Assembly: GCF_036906915.1 (NCBI RefSeq)
Contig: NZ_JBAKHX010000047.1
Coordinates: 1-60,056, forward strand
From: Phytohabitans sp036906915
Lineage (GTDB): Bacteria; Actinomycetota; Actinomycetes; Mycobacteriales; Micromonosporaceae
Reading direction: 5' to 3'
Length of the DNA stretch: 60,056 nt
The notes under the pieces were generated by a model. The model ran no database searches and had not been told where the DNA came from. It saw only the letters and a list, made by a program, of their open reading frames with translations. Below, one piece after another: positions 49,510-58,922 of the stretch (its first letter is position 1; each line of letters opens with the position of its first letter). A program made the position numbers and the translations under genes.

Positions 49510-49541
49510 GCTAAAGCTATCTTTCTAAAGATAGCTTTAGC
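49510..49541. promoter_or_regulatory. Perfect 32-bp palindrome at the ArsR-type start
   Basis: GCTAAAGCTATCTTT (49510-49524), CT, AAAGATAGCTTTAGC (49527-49541). AT-rich in a 70% GC background. It ends 2 nt from the ATG on the minus strand, so it must cover the promoter or transcription start; the mRNA is probably leaderless. An obvious operator for the regulator's dimer. Confidence 0.85.
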
Positions 49542-49698
49542 AAGCAAGTTTGCGAACCGCGTCGGTTGAGCGCCTGGTGTACGCAAGCTGGGTGCTGGAG
49601 AAGGGACGGCCGAGGCCGAGGATTCGTGCATCTGAGAACGTTTTAGGCCCAGCCAAAAGGTCTCGATCGCGGGCTCGCGTCCACCCCAGACTTTCGGC

Positions 49699-52600
49699 AT
49701 GCGTGGTCAGGCGAGGAGCGTCGACGGGAAAAGGCCGACCGGGCTGGCACTCAGCATCGTCCTGTTGATGTCCGCGGCGGTGCCGCCGCCGACGCCCGCG
49801 GCCGCGCGGACTGCCACGCCGGTCGCTGCGCAACAGCCGGCGGCGCCGCCCGGCCGGGACCTCGCCGAGGTGTCCCCGCGCTGGTGGGACGGCACGGACT
49901 TCCTCGTCACCGGCCGTGGCGACGCGAACGGCTATCACCTCTGGCTCGGCCTGGAGCGGGAGCGGTACGCGCTGCGGCCGCTGGCGAACATCCAGCCGAA
50001 CGGTTACGCCGACGACGAGTGGCTCGGCTACCAGTGCGTCACCGGCGACGGCCGGCACGTCGCGGTCACCGTGGCGCCGCGTCGGGCGATCAACCGGCCG
50101 ACGGTGCGGGACCGTGGTGGCCTGACCTACCTGGTCGACATCCGCACGGGCAAGGTCCGGCCGGTGGTGCACGGCATCGCGTTCAAGTACCACGCGACCG
50201 GCTGCGGCACCGGGTCCGCCGTCGCGTTGCTGCGTCACCTCGACACCGACCAGCGCCGCACCGAGATGCTCCGGCTGGAGGCGACGACCGGCAAGGTCAC
50301 GCGGGTCGCCACGGTGGATGGGCAGGTGACCTCGGCGGTGCCGAGTGGCACCGGGCTGCTGGCGCTGCGCGGCCGGGCGGTCGTACGGGTCACGGCCGGC
50401 GCGTCCGCATCGGAGGTCGTCGCCAAGGTCGGCGGCGAGCCGTTCCGTCTCACGGCCACCCCGGACGGCGCCGACCTGCTGGTGCGCAACGGACCCACCG
50501 TGGACGTGCAGCGGTGGGACGGCGCCCGGCTGAGCCGGATCGGCGCCGGGCCGGCCGGCCAGGTGCAGCTCCACGGCGGTCTGGCCGGGAAGAACGTGAC
50601 CGTCGGCGTGGACGGACACGCGGGGCACGCCGGACACCACGGGGTCGGAGGACCCGCTACGAACGCGCGGGCGGTGAGTGTACAGGGAAAGGTTGTGCTT
50701 GCGCCGGCGGACGGCCCGGCAGCCGGCGGCGGCCACCACGACGAGGCGAACCTGACCGGCACGGCATTGTTCTCGGCCGCCGACGGCACCCGGCTGGACT
50801 GGGAACCGTCACCGGGCGTTGCGGCGTCGACGATGCGGGCGGTACCGGTCACCAACGGCGGCACCGTCGCCAGGAGTGCGCAGGCGTGGGATCAGACCCC
50901 CAAGTGCGGCGTCCCGCGCAACAACCCGCGTCGGCAGGCCTACAACCCGACGCCGGAACAGACCCGGTGGGCGGTGGAGATGGCAAGCCGGAACCTGCTC
51001 GTCGGCGCCCTGGGCCGACCGGCGAACCACCTCAACGCGCAACTGGCGGCCTACAGCCCGAGCAACGACTTCCGCGTGCCCGACCTGCTGCCCGCTGGCG
51101 GAAGCATCCCACCGGCGGTGATGAACGGCATCCTGGCCCAGGAGAGCAACTACAACCATGCCTCCTGGCGGGTGCTGCGCGGCTCGGGCGGCAACTCGCT
51201 GATCGGCGACTACTACGGGGCCAAGTACACCATCGATCTGATCGACTACCCGAACGCCGACTGCGGCTACGGCATCGCGCAGGTCACCACCGGCATGGAG
51301 GCGGCGGACCCCAGCATCACGCCGAACGGCAAGGCGAAGATCGCGATCGACTACGCCGAGAACATCCAGGCCGGGCTGGGCATCCTCGCAAAGAAGTGGA
51401 ACCAGCTGTACTCCGCCGGGATCAAGATGAACGACAGCAACCCGTCGCTGGTCGAGAACTGGTACTTGGCGCTGTGGGCGTACAACTCGGGGGTCAACCC
51501 GCAGGCGCACACCGGCGGCACCGGATGCACCCCGGGCCCGTCCTGCACCGACCCCGACGGCAATTGGGGCCTGGGCTGGACCAACAACCCGATGAACGCG
51601 GACTACCCGCCGGACCGTGACGTGTTTCTGCGGACCTCGTACGCCGACGCCGAGCGGCCGTCGGACTGGCCGTACCAGGAGCGGGTCCTCGGCTGGGCGG
51701 AGACGCCGATCCAGATTCCGTGGGGGGTCAGCGCCTACACCCCGGCGCAGGCCGGCCCGGGCGGCGACCCGGAGAAGCCGATCACCTACCCGGCCCGGAC
51801 GACGTTCTGCACCGCGAGCAGCGACTGCAGTCCCACGCACGATCCGGCGGGCGACGACCACGACTTCTGCACCCGGCAGGACTTCCACTGCTGGTGGCAC
51901 GAGCCGGTGAGCACCGGTGACTGCGCGCGGTACTGCGCCACCTCGCCGTTCCTGCTGGCACCGGGGACGACCGAGCCGGTCACCCGCAACCCGTGGGCGC
52001 CGGCCTGCGACTCCGACCTCGGCGCAGGCGCGGTCATCGTGGACGAGCTGGCCGACCCGAGCGCCAACCTGTACTGCCCGAGCCGCAACTGGTCGAACCG
52101 CGGCGCCTTCACCTACCAGGTAGGCCGCGACCCGGCGACCGACGCACCGCTGGGTGAGATCGACTTCCATCAGATCGCCACCGGCTTCGGCGGGCACACC
52201 TGGATGACCGGGAACCGGCTGTCGGTTGACGCCGGGCACCGGGTCACCGGCACCTGGACGCCGACCGGCCTGGCCTCCGGCACCTACGTCGTGAAGGCGC
52301 ACATCCCGGTGGCGGGCGCGTCCGCCGGGTCGGCCGTCTACGAGATCACCACCGCGAGCGGCGAGGTCCGGCAGAAGGTGATCAACCAGCACGAGCACTG
52401 GAACCACTGGAAGAGCCTCGGCACGTACCAGCTTGGCGGCAACGCCAAGGTCAGCCTGTCCAACACCACGCGCGACGACGGGACCGGCGGTGTGGGCACC
52501 GTCGCCTACGACGCGGTCGCGTTCGTCCCGGTCGCCGGCCGGGCCGTCGAGGAGCGGATCAACGCGGTCGCGTTCTTCGACGAGAACCAGAACATCGACA

Positions 52601-53856
52601 TGAACGCGCCCTCCGCCGTGCCCCTCAACACGCCGCTGGAGAGCCGGCAGAAGCTGTACGACTGGGGGCTCAAGCACGCCAGTAACGTGGTCGCGTTGCC
52701 GGCGTGCACGAGCGGGCCGCGGGCCGACTGCGCGATGCCGGCGACCAAGCTGGCCGGGGCGCGCTGGCTCAACCAGGTGGTCGGCGCGGGCACCGATCCG
52801 GTGGCCCACCCGCGCGGCGAGAGCCTGCCGGCCTGGATGAGCCTGTCCAACGAGGTGGATTACCGGCCGACGAGCACGGCCGAGCCGGCCCACTTCACCA
52901 CCGACGACGCCGCGTACAAGATCCGTAGCGGCATACGGTTCAGCTACGTCGTCGGGGCGGACGGGAAGATCGTCGACGGCAGCGGCGACGTCGACTACGA
53001 CCAGCGGACCGCCGACACGCACATGCCGCGGTTCGTCATGGAGTTCCTCCGCGCCATGCAGAGCGACTACGGGATCGCGCTGCCGAACCTCACCTACACC
53101 ACAACCAACCTCAACGAGTACGACCACAAGTCGACGACAGCACAGCCCCAGTACGACGGAATCCTGCCCGGACGCTCCTTCCGTTACGCCGGATGGAAGC
53201 CGATCGTCACCGACCAGGCCGGCAATCCGGTGCACAGCGGCGCCTCGTGCGTACTCGGGCTGTTCAGCTCGGGCGGCCTCATCGGGTTCCGGCCGATGAT
53301 CGGAGCGAAGGCGCCGTCGGCGGCCATGCAGGCGTGGGCCCGGCGCCTGATCGACACCAGCACCGTGCCGGACAACGTGGCCGACATCGGCGCCGAGATC
53401 TACAACATGTTCTTCAAGTACGGCCTCAATGGGTCGCTGTTCGGCGCCAGCCCGCCCATCTGGCAGGAGCTCTACATCCGGGCGTGCACCGACGGCACCA
53501 CCGAGACGATCCGGCCCGGCAACTCCGGAGCCAACCAGAAGCCGATGGTGTCGTACAGCTTCATGCCCAGCCAATACCTGTACCGCAACGGGCGGGCGAT
53601 GGCGGCGGACGGCAGCACGTGGAACTCCGCCTCGCCGATCACTCAGGGCGACTTCAACAGCTTCACCCGGATGCCGGGCGTGCCGGGCGGCGAGAACCCG
53701 TTCGGTCAGTGCGACCACAGCACGCGCGGCGGCAGCGGTGGCAACCCCTGGAACCTCGCCGTCGCGCCGGACGGGCGATTCCAGCCGGAGATCGAGCCGC
53801 CGCTGGTCCGGTTCTGCCTGGATCCGAGCTGGGAGTCCGACCCGGACATCAGCTGA
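49699..53856 (+). CDS. Giant secreted protein: propeller-like, SLT transglycosylase, golvesin-like and unknown C-terminal domain
   Basis: The 1385-residue protein has a signal peptide (RSVDGKRPTGLALSIVLLMS, cleavage near residue 36). Residues 55-370 repeat DGTDFLVTGRGD..., TPDGADLLVRNGP-like strands, suggesting a beta propeller; a His-rich loop (GHAGHAGHHG) follows. Residues 440-640 hold all SLT/GH23 motifs: E482 in LAQESN, GYGIAQ (523-528) and AYNSG (594-598). A Cys-rich linker and a golvesin-like domain (about 778-945: TGTWTPTGLASGTYVVKAHI, VAYDAVAFVP) come next, then 440 residues unlike anything I know. No good ribosome binding site; the ATG keeps the full signal peptide. First gene of a four-gene operon. 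Confidence 0.85.
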   Translation: MRGQARSVDGKRPTGLALSIVLLMSAAVPPPTPAAARTATPVAAQQPAAPPGRDLAEVSPRWWDGTDFLVTGRGDANGYHLWLGLERERYALRPLANIQPNGYADDEWLGYQCVTGDGRHVAVTVAPRRAINRPTVRDRGGLTYLVDIRTGKVRPVVHGIAFKYHATGCGTGSAVALLRHLDTDQRRTEMLRLEATTGKVTRVATVDGQVTSAVPSGTGLLALRGRAVVRVTAGASASEVVAKVGGEPFRLTATPDGADLLVRNGPTVDVQRWDGARLSRIGAGPAGQVQLHGGLAGKNVTVGVDGHAGHAGHHGVGGPATNARAVSVQGKVVLAPADGPAAGGGHHDEANLTGTALFSAADGTRLDWEPSPGVAASTMRAVPVTNGGTVARSAQAWDQTPKCGVPRNNPRRQAYNPTPEQTRWAVEMASRNLLVGALGRPANHLNAQLAAYSPSNDFRVPDLLPAGGSIPPAVMNGILAQESNYNHASWRVLRGSGGNSLIGDYYGAKYTIDLIDYPNADCGYGIAQVTTGMEAADPSITPNGKAKIAIDYAENIQAGLGILAKKWNQLYSAGIKMNDSNPSLVENWYLALWAYNSGVNPQAHTGGTGCTPGPSCTDPDGNWGLGWTNNPMNADYPPDRDVFLRTSYADAERPSDWPYQERVLGWAETPIQIPWGVSAYTPAQAGPGGDPEKPITYPARTTFCTASSDCSPTHDPAGDDHDFCTRQDFHCWWHEPVSTGDCARYCATSPFLLAPGTTEPVTRNPWAPACDSDLGAGAVIVDELADPSANLYCPSRNWSNRGAFTYQVGRDPATDAPLGEIDFHQIATGFGGHTWMTGNRLSVDAGHRVTGTWTPTGLASGTYVVKAHIPVAGASAGSAVYEITTASGEVRQKVINQHEHWNHWKSLGTYQLGGNAKVSLSNTTRDDGTGGVGTVAYDAVAFVPVAGRAVEERINAVAFFDENQNIDMNAPSAVPLNTPLESRQKLYDWGLKHASNVVALPACTSGPRADCAMPATKLAGARWLNQVVGAGTDPVAHPRGESLPAWMSLSNEVDYRPTSTAEPAHFTTDDAAYKIRSGIRFSYVVGADGKIVDGSGDVDYDQRTADTHMPRFVMEFLRAMQSDYGIALPNLTYTTTNLNEYDHKSTTAQPQYDGILPGRSFRYAGWKPIVTDQAGNPVHSGASCVLGLFSSGGLIGFRPMIGAKAPSAAMQAWARRLIDTSTVPDNVADIGAEIYNMFFKYGLNGSLFGASPPIWQELYIRACTDGTTETIRPGNSGANQKPMVSYSFMPSQYLYRNGRAMAADGSTWNSASPITQGDFNSFTRMPGVPGGENPFGQCDHSTRGGSGGNPWNLAVAPDGRFQPEIEPPLVRFCLDPSWESDPDIS

Positions 53857-53884
53857 GACACCACAACACGAGGGGAAGGGAAAG

Positions 53885-54337
53885 ATGAAGCGCAAGCTCT
53901 CGAACGCCGGCCTGCTGGGCCGGGCCGCGATGTCGGTGGCTGTCGCAGCGGCGCTGGTGACCGCACCGGTCGCCGCCACTCCGGCACAGGCCGCGCCCTG
54001 CACGGCCGACCGGGTCAACGCACTGTGGCCGACGCCGTTCAGCCTGCAGCTCATGCGGGACTCGACATGCCAGTACTACGCCCGGCTGAACATCGTCGAC
54101 GGCACCTGGGGCGCGGGCGCGACCATCTACTGGAAGGTCGAGCGGCTCGAACTGACCTCGTACGGCTACTACGTCACCGCCGTCCAGCAGCGGCAGCGGC
54201 TGTGGGGCACCGGTCAGCAGGACACCGCCCGGGTCCCCGGTCACGTCAACACCTCGTCGGCGCAGGACTGGCACCACGCCTGCTACTCGTTCGACGCGAG
54301 CAGCTGGACCTGCACCAGCCCGTGGAACGAGTACTGA
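53885..54337 (+). CDS. Small secreted Cys-containing protein
   Basis: The 150-residue protein has a clear signal peptide (MKRKLSNAGLLGRAAMSVAV to AQA, cleavage near 36). The mature part of about 114 residues has four cysteines (PCTADR, STCQYY, HACYSF, WTCTSP), enough for two disulfides, and many aromatic residues. It probably forms a compact beta-sheet. I recognise no family. AGGGGAAGGG lies before the ATG. The gene is 28 nt after the giant protein gene and 17 nt before the next one. Confidence 0.85.
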   Translation: MKRKLSNAGLLGRAAMSVAVAAALVTAPVAATPAQAAPCTADRVNALWPTPFSLQLMRDSTCQYYARLNIVDGTWGAGATIYWKVERLELTSYGYYVTAVQQRQRLWGTGQQDTARVPGHVNTSSAQDWHHACYSFDASSWTCTSPWNEY

Positions 54338-54354
54338 GGATTCGGGGAAAGCAC

Positions 54355-54927
54355 ATGAGACGTGCGCGATCATGGCCAGGGCTGGCACTGGCCTGCCTCT
54401 TGCTGACGCTGCTGTCCGGCAGCGCCACCGTCGTCCTCGACCAGGCGCCGGCCCGGGCCGCCTGCTCCGGGGCCGGCTGCGACGGCAAATGGCCGGACAC
54501 CGAGGGCTGTGCCTCCGGCACCGTCCTGCTCGACTCCCGTCTGATCGAGTGGGAGGAGTGGATCGGTGGGCCCTGGGAGGTGCACGGCAGCATGATGTTG
54601 CGGTACTCACCAAGCTGCCGGGCTGCCTTCGCCGAATTCAACATGCTCGCCGCCCGGGCCGAGTGGTTCTTCCCCGTGTTCTGGTCGCAGCCGCAGTACG
54701 GCGGCCGGATGACTCCGGTGCAGCACGCCGCTGGCGGGGGATGGTTCCGGATGGTCAGCGGCGACGGAGTGCCCGAGAACGGCAACCGTGAGGTGTTCTA
54801 CTCGGCGATGGTCAACTGGGACCGGTCGGTCCGGGTGTGCATCAGAGAGAACGACTATCTCGACTACGAGCCGGACCGGCCGCCCCAGGCATCCACCTTC
54901 CGCGGCGACTGCACGAGGTGGATGTGA
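54355..54927 (+). CDS. Secreted DUF2690-like protein
   Basis: The 190-residue protein has a signal peptide ending ARA (about 36) and a mature N-terminus CSGAGCDGKWPDTEGCASGT followed by VHGSMMLRYSPSCRAAFAEF. The Cys spacing and the strand-then-RYSPSC pattern match DUF2690, a small domain seen in exported and membrane-anchored actinomycete proteins of unknown role. Downstream it has about 80 further residues with two more Cys (VCIREN, GDCTRW). Its stop overlaps the start of the next gene (TGATG), so translation is coupled. Confidence 0.8.
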   Translation: MRRARSWPGLALACLLLTLLSGSATVVLDQAPARAACSGAGCDGKWPDTEGCASGTVLLDSRLIEWEEWIGGPWEVHGSMMLRYSPSCRAAFAEFNMLAARAEWFFPVFWSQPQYGGRMTPVQHAAGGGWFRMVSGDGVPENGNREVFYSAMVNWDRSVRVCIRENDYLDYEPDRPPQASTFRGDCTRWM

Positions 54928-57740
54928 TGGCCACTCGTACGCTCGGCATCGCCGCATTGTTGTTGCTGCTCGTCCCCACCGCCGTCGCCCACGCCGCACC
55001 CGAACCCGCACGGGCACCCGCGCCCGGGGCGCCGCAACGGGCCGCGCTGGCGAAACCGGACGTCAACCTGCCGTCCGGCTGGCGCGAATCCTCGGACTTG
55101 CTGGTCACCGGCGCCGGTGACCAGGACGGCTTCCACCTGCACGTGGCGCGGGAGAAGGATGCCTTCGCCTGGTCCACCCTCGCCACGCTCAACGGTGGCA
55201 TGCGGGAGGCGGGCACCTGGACCGGCTCGGTCTGCCTCACCGGCTCCGGCCGGTACGCGGTCGCGGTGTACGCCCCGGCGGCCGCAACGAACAAGCCGGC
55301 GCTGATGAACGCCGGTGGTCTCGCCGCGGTTGTGGACGTCCGGACCGGCGCCACCCGCAGGCTGCCCGGCCGCTACTCGCTCGCCTACTTCAACCCGGCC
55401 TGCGGGCCAGGCGACCGGGTGCTGCTGACCCGGGCGATCGGCGTCGACCAGCAGAAGACCGACCTCATCGGGGTGGCGGCCGGCACCGCCACGATCACCG
55501 AGACCAGGCGGATCGACGCCCAGCTGACCACGCCCGCGGCCGGCCCGGACGGGGACTTCGGCATCGTCCGAGGTGCCCTCGTCAAGGTGGACAAGGGCGG
55601 CGCGTTGAGCACGGTTGGCCGGCCCGGCGGGCGGCCGTACGCGGTGCGGGTGACCGGCGGCGGCGCGATCGACCTGCTCACCGTGCAGCAGCAGGCCGGC
55701 GGCGAGCGTGCTGTCGCCTACCGGTACGCCGATGGCAAACAGCGGCGCGTGGGTGACGCGGCCCGTACGGATCTGGAGCTCTTCGGCCTCTCCGACGGCC
55801 GCAATGCGCTGGTCGGGGATGTCAGTGGGATTTCAAAGGGCCTGGACGACCTGGCCACGTTCTACGCCGGCCGCAACCCGGTTGCCGTGTCTCGCCAGGG
55901 GCATCTGCTCGCGCTGTCGGCCGCGGCCCAGCAGAGGCAGGCGACACCGTCGATGCGGGTGACGGTGCAGGCGACGCGCACCGGTGCGGTCAGTTCCGGC
56001 GACGTCACCCGGACCGGGCTCGCCGCCGCGGATGTCCTCTCGAACGAGATCGAACCGGAAGAGCAGCCGCTTCCCGCCGATCCCGGGCTGCCCGAGTGCG
56101 CGATACCGCGCAACAGCCTGCGGCATCAGGTTCTGCAGCCCAGCGCCAACCAGATCGAATGGGCGGTGGACCTGGCCGTGCAGGGCCGGCTGACCGTTCA
56201 GCGGCCCGCGAACTACCTGAAGACCGGGTTGCCGGCGTACACCCCGCAGGGATTGTTCCCGCTGCCCGCGAACTCCCCGAGGGTGCCGGCGCAGCTGTTC
56301 CTGGCGATCCTCGCCCAAGAGACCAACCTCTATCAGGGCTCCTGGCACGGTGTGCCTGGCGACGTGGTGAACCCGCTCGTGTCCGACTACTACGGGATCA
56401 GGGCGGACCCGGACGGGGAGATCGAGAAGGTCGCCTTCGCCTCGGCGGACTGCGGATACGGGGTTTCGCAGGTGACCGACGGGATGCGGGTCGGTTCCAC
56501 CAAGTTCAACAACACGCAGCGAGTGGCGATCGCTACCGACTACGCCGCAAACATCGCCGCCGGCCTGCAGATCCTGGTGGAGAAGTGGAACCAGTTGCAG
56601 ACCGCCGGTGTCACGGTGAACAACAACGATCCGCGGTACATCGAGAACTGGTTCCTGGCGGTGTGGGGCTACAACAGCGGCATCTACCCGCGCAACGGCA
56701 GCAATCCGTACGGCGTGGGCTGGTTCAACAACCCAGCCAACCCGACGTATCCCGCCAACCGGCAGCCGTTCCTGCGGGTGTCGAAGGACGACGCCGCGGT
56801 GCCGTCACGATGGCCGTACCCGGAGAAGATCATGGGATGGGCCGAGGTGCCGCAGTGGCAGTGGATCGACCCGCTGGTCAAGTACTCCAAGCCGCTGTTC
56901 GGGTCGGACACCGGCGACAAGCTCACGCTGCCCGGCCGTTACCAGTTCTGCGGCCCGGTAAACAACTGCAGCGCCACCCAGCCGGCCAACCCGTGTCCGG
57001 CGGTGAACTCCACCTGCTGGTGGCATGGCTACACCTCCTGGCTGGAGAGCAACAGCCAGAAGGAGTTCGCGACCGAGAACCTGGTCTATCCCGTGGGGTC
57101 GGCGGAACCGCCGCTGATCCGCACGTATCCGACGGCCTGTACACCGTTCTCCGGCCCGCCCGGGACGCTGGTCGTGGACGATCTGACCAGCTCGGCGGAG
57201 AACGTGCTCTGTTCCGGGTCGCAGGCGTGGGGCGGGAAGTTCACGCTGCGGATCGGCTACCCGTCTGGGTACCTGTGGACGGATTACGCCGCGGTCGACC
57301 TGCATCAGATCTCCGGCTACTTCGGGCACGCCTGGTTCACCCACGCCTACGACCCGGAGGTCACCTATCCGCAGGGCGGGGTGGCCAAGAACTACCACCA
57401 GGTGGTCGGGACCTGGACGCCGAACATCACCACCGCCGGAACGTACGAGATCGTCGCGCACCTGCCGTCGCACGGCGCGAACATCCCGGAGGCGACGTAT
57501 CTGATCGATCCGAACTCCGGCCTCGGCGAACCCTGGAAATGCAAAATCAACCAGCAGGCGGTCACCGAGTGGGAGGACCACTGGGTCCACCTGGGCACCT
57601 ATCCGCTGCGGCCGGGCGCTCGCGTTCAGCTCGACAACATGATCCAGAACGCGACCGGGACGGTGGACATCGCGTACGACGCGATCGCCTTCGTCCCCAA
57701 GCCTAGCGGCGGCCACAACTGCCGCGACACCGTGAGCTAG
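54927..57740 (+). CDS. Large secreted protein: propeller-like, SLT transglycosylase and golvesin-like domain
   Basis: The 937-residue protein is a paralogue of the giant protein at 49699. It has a signal peptide (RTLGIAALLLLLVPTAVAHA), the same N-terminal domain (SSDLLVTGAGDQDGFHLHVA), the SLT domain with E465 in LAQETN, CGYGVSQ (509-515) and GYNSG (581-585), a Cys-rich linker (YQFCGPVNNCSATQPANPCP), and a golvesin-like end (GTWTPNITTAGTYEIVAHLP, IAYDAIAFVP; about 747-927). It stops there and lacks the 440-residue C-terminal module. Expected to cut glycan strands or another polymer outside the cell; last gene of the operon. Confidence 0.87.
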   Translation: MATRTLGIAALLLLLVPTAVAHAAPEPARAPAPGAPQRAALAKPDVNLPSGWRESSDLLVTGAGDQDGFHLHVAREKDAFAWSTLATLNGGMREAGTWTGSVCLTGSGRYAVAVYAPAAATNKPALMNAGGLAAVVDVRTGATRRLPGRYSLAYFNPACGPGDRVLLTRAIGVDQQKTDLIGVAAGTATITETRRIDAQLTTPAAGPDGDFGIVRGALVKVDKGGALSTVGRPGGRPYAVRVTGGGAIDLLTVQQQAGGERAVAYRYADGKQRRVGDAARTDLELFGLSDGRNALVGDVSGISKGLDDLATFYAGRNPVAVSRQGHLLALSAAAQQRQATPSMRVTVQATRTGAVSSGDVTRTGLAAADVLSNEIEPEEQPLPADPGLPECAIPRNSLRHQVLQPSANQIEWAVDLAVQGRLTVQRPANYLKTGLPAYTPQGLFPLPANSPRVPAQLFLAILAQETNLYQGSWHGVPGDVVNPLVSDYYGIRADPDGEIEKVAFASADCGYGVSQVTDGMRVGSTKFNNTQRVAIATDYAANIAAGLQILVEKWNQLQTAGVTVNNNDPRYIENWFLAVWGYNSGIYPRNGSNPYGVGWFNNPANPTYPANRQPFLRVSKDDAAVPSRWPYPEKIMGWAEVPQWQWIDPLVKYSKPLFGSDTGDKLTLPGRYQFCGPVNNCSATQPANPCPAVNSTCWWHGYTSWLESNSQKEFATENLVYPVGSAEPPLIRTYPTACTPFSGPPGTLVVDDLTSSAENVLCSGSQAWGGKFTLRIGYPSGYLWTDYAAVDLHQISGYFGHAWFTHAYDPEVTYPQGGVAKNYHQVVGTWTPNITTAGTYEIVAHLPSHGANIPEATYLIDPNSGLGEPWKCKINQQAVTEWEDHWVHLGTYPLRPGARVQLDNMIQNATGTVDIAYDAIAFVPKPSGGHNCRDTVS

Positions 57741-57783
57741 CCAGCACGCGATTGGCCCGGGCCGCGGCACGCCGTGGCCCGGG

Positions 57784-57893
57784 CCTCACCCAACGGCGGC
57801 AGCATCGGGCCAGAGCGGTCTGGACGACGTCCTCGGCGGCTGCCCAGTCACGGGTCAGCAGATACGCCACGCTGCCTGGTTCCAGCGACGCTT
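57784..57893 (-). pseudogene. Remnant of an ECF sigma factor (region 2)
   Basis: The frame reads SVAYLLTRDWAAAEDVVQTA and LARCCRRW, the core of sigma region 2 in SigE-like actinomycete ECF factors (YLLTGDRHAAEDLVQTALA). No region 4 follows. It lies between the secreted operon and the WYL gene. Confidence 0.6.
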
Positions 57894-57911
57894 GCAGCAA
57901 CGGAGCCGGTC

Positions 57912-58859
57912 TCAGCCGTATCGCTCGACGAGCGCGTTGCCGATCGAGGCCAGGTGGTCTCGCACATCCGGAGGGCCGGTCACCTCGAGCCATTCGACCA
58001 ACCCGGCAAGCTCACAGGCGAGCGAGTACCCGTTGTGGCCGCGGATCACGACCTCGATGCGGCCGTCGGTCGTGGAACCTCCCACGTCGAGCCGATCGCC
58101 GAGCATCATCCGGAGCAGGCCTATCCCGTGGGGCGCGCATACCGCCTGGATCTCGAGGGGCGTTCGCTTGCGGTCGACCTCGTCGGCGATCTCGCGCCAG
58201 CTTTCGGCAAGGTCGAAGTCCTCGGGTCGGTGCACGGGATCGTCGGTCGGGTCGGCGGACGATACGCGGTCGATCCGGAAGGTCCGCTGGCCGGCCTCGG
58301 TGTTGGAGACGAGGTACCACGACGGACCTTTGGCGACGATGCCCAGCGGGTGGACGGTTCTGTCGGTTTCGGCGCCTTTGCGGTCGACGTAGCCGAGCCG
58401 CACCTGGACGCCGCGGATCACCGCGTCTTGGAGTTCGTCGAGGAAGCGAGGTGGTCGGTGCTCGACCCGGCTCGACCCCCATCGTTGCGGGTCCATGACC
58501 AACGACGACGCTGCTGCCTCGGCCTGCACCCGGAAGGGCTCTGGCAGGGCACGGACGAGCTTGCGCAGAGCTGCTTTCACGGCCGGTGTCGCAGCCGAGG
58601 CCTGGCCCGCAACCAGGAACAGGGCGCGGGCCTCACTCGCGGTCAACCCGGACAGGTCGGTGCGGGCGCCGCCCACGAGGCGCCAGCCGCCGCTTCGGCC
58701 CTGCATGGAGTACACGGGCACCCCGGCCATGGCCAGGGCGTCGAGGTCGCGGCGGGCGGTGCGCTCGGAGACCTCCATCTCTCGGGCGACCTCTGCTGCT
58801 GTCACCTGCTCGCGCCGTTGCAGCAAGAGGAGGATGGCCACCAGCCGATCGGTTCGCAT
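57912..58859 (-). CDS. WYL-domain transcriptional regulator
   Basis: The 315-residue protein has an N-terminal HTH (RTDRLVAILLLLQRREQVTA, AEVAREMEVSERTARRDLDA, residues 2-60), a WYL domain (about 140-215, GPSWYLVSNTEAGQRTFRID) and a WCX-like end. WYL domains bind nucleic acid or small ligands and often respond to DNA damage. ATG 58859 is followed by the classic start MRTDRLVAILLLLQ. The inverted repeat at 58879-58903 lies in its upstream region. The divergent gene that it probably controlled is truncated (58923-59018). Confidence 0.92.
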   Translation of the reverse strand: MRTDRLVAILLLLQRREQVTAAEVAREMEVSERTARRDLDALAMAGVPVYSMQGRSGGWRLVGGARTDLSGLTASEARALFLVAGQASAATPAVKAALRKLVRALPEPFRVQAEAAASSLVMDPQRWGSSRVEHRPPRFLDELQDAVIRGVQVRLGYVDRKGAETDRTVHPLGIVAKGPSWYLVSNTEAGQRTFRIDRVSSADPTDDPVHRPEDFDLAESWREIADEVDRKRTPLEIQAVCAPHGIGLLRMMLGDRLDVGGSTTDGRIEVVIRGHNGYSLACELAGLVEWLEVTGPPDVRDHLASIGNALVERYG

Positions 58860-58878
58860 GCCGACAACATTTCATATA

Positions 58879-58903
58879 AAACCGGTCGTGGGGTGACCGG
58901 TTT
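58879..58903. promoter_or_regulatory. Inverted repeat upstream of the WYL gene
   Basis: AAACCGGT (58879-58886) and ACCGGTTT (58896-58903), with 9 bp between, next to an AT-rich CATTTCATATAAAA. It lies 20 bp from the WYL start and 20 bp from the truncated divergent ORF, so it is a plausible operator for both. Confidence 0.55.
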
Positions 58904-58922
58904 CGGTCGGCAAGATGGCGAC

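Noticed and set aside
50809..54054. 1081-codon open frame on the minus strand opposite the giant secreted protein
   Set aside because: It is the antisense mirror of a GC-rich gene; the plus frame has a signal peptide, enzyme motifs and a paralogue, and the minus frame has none.
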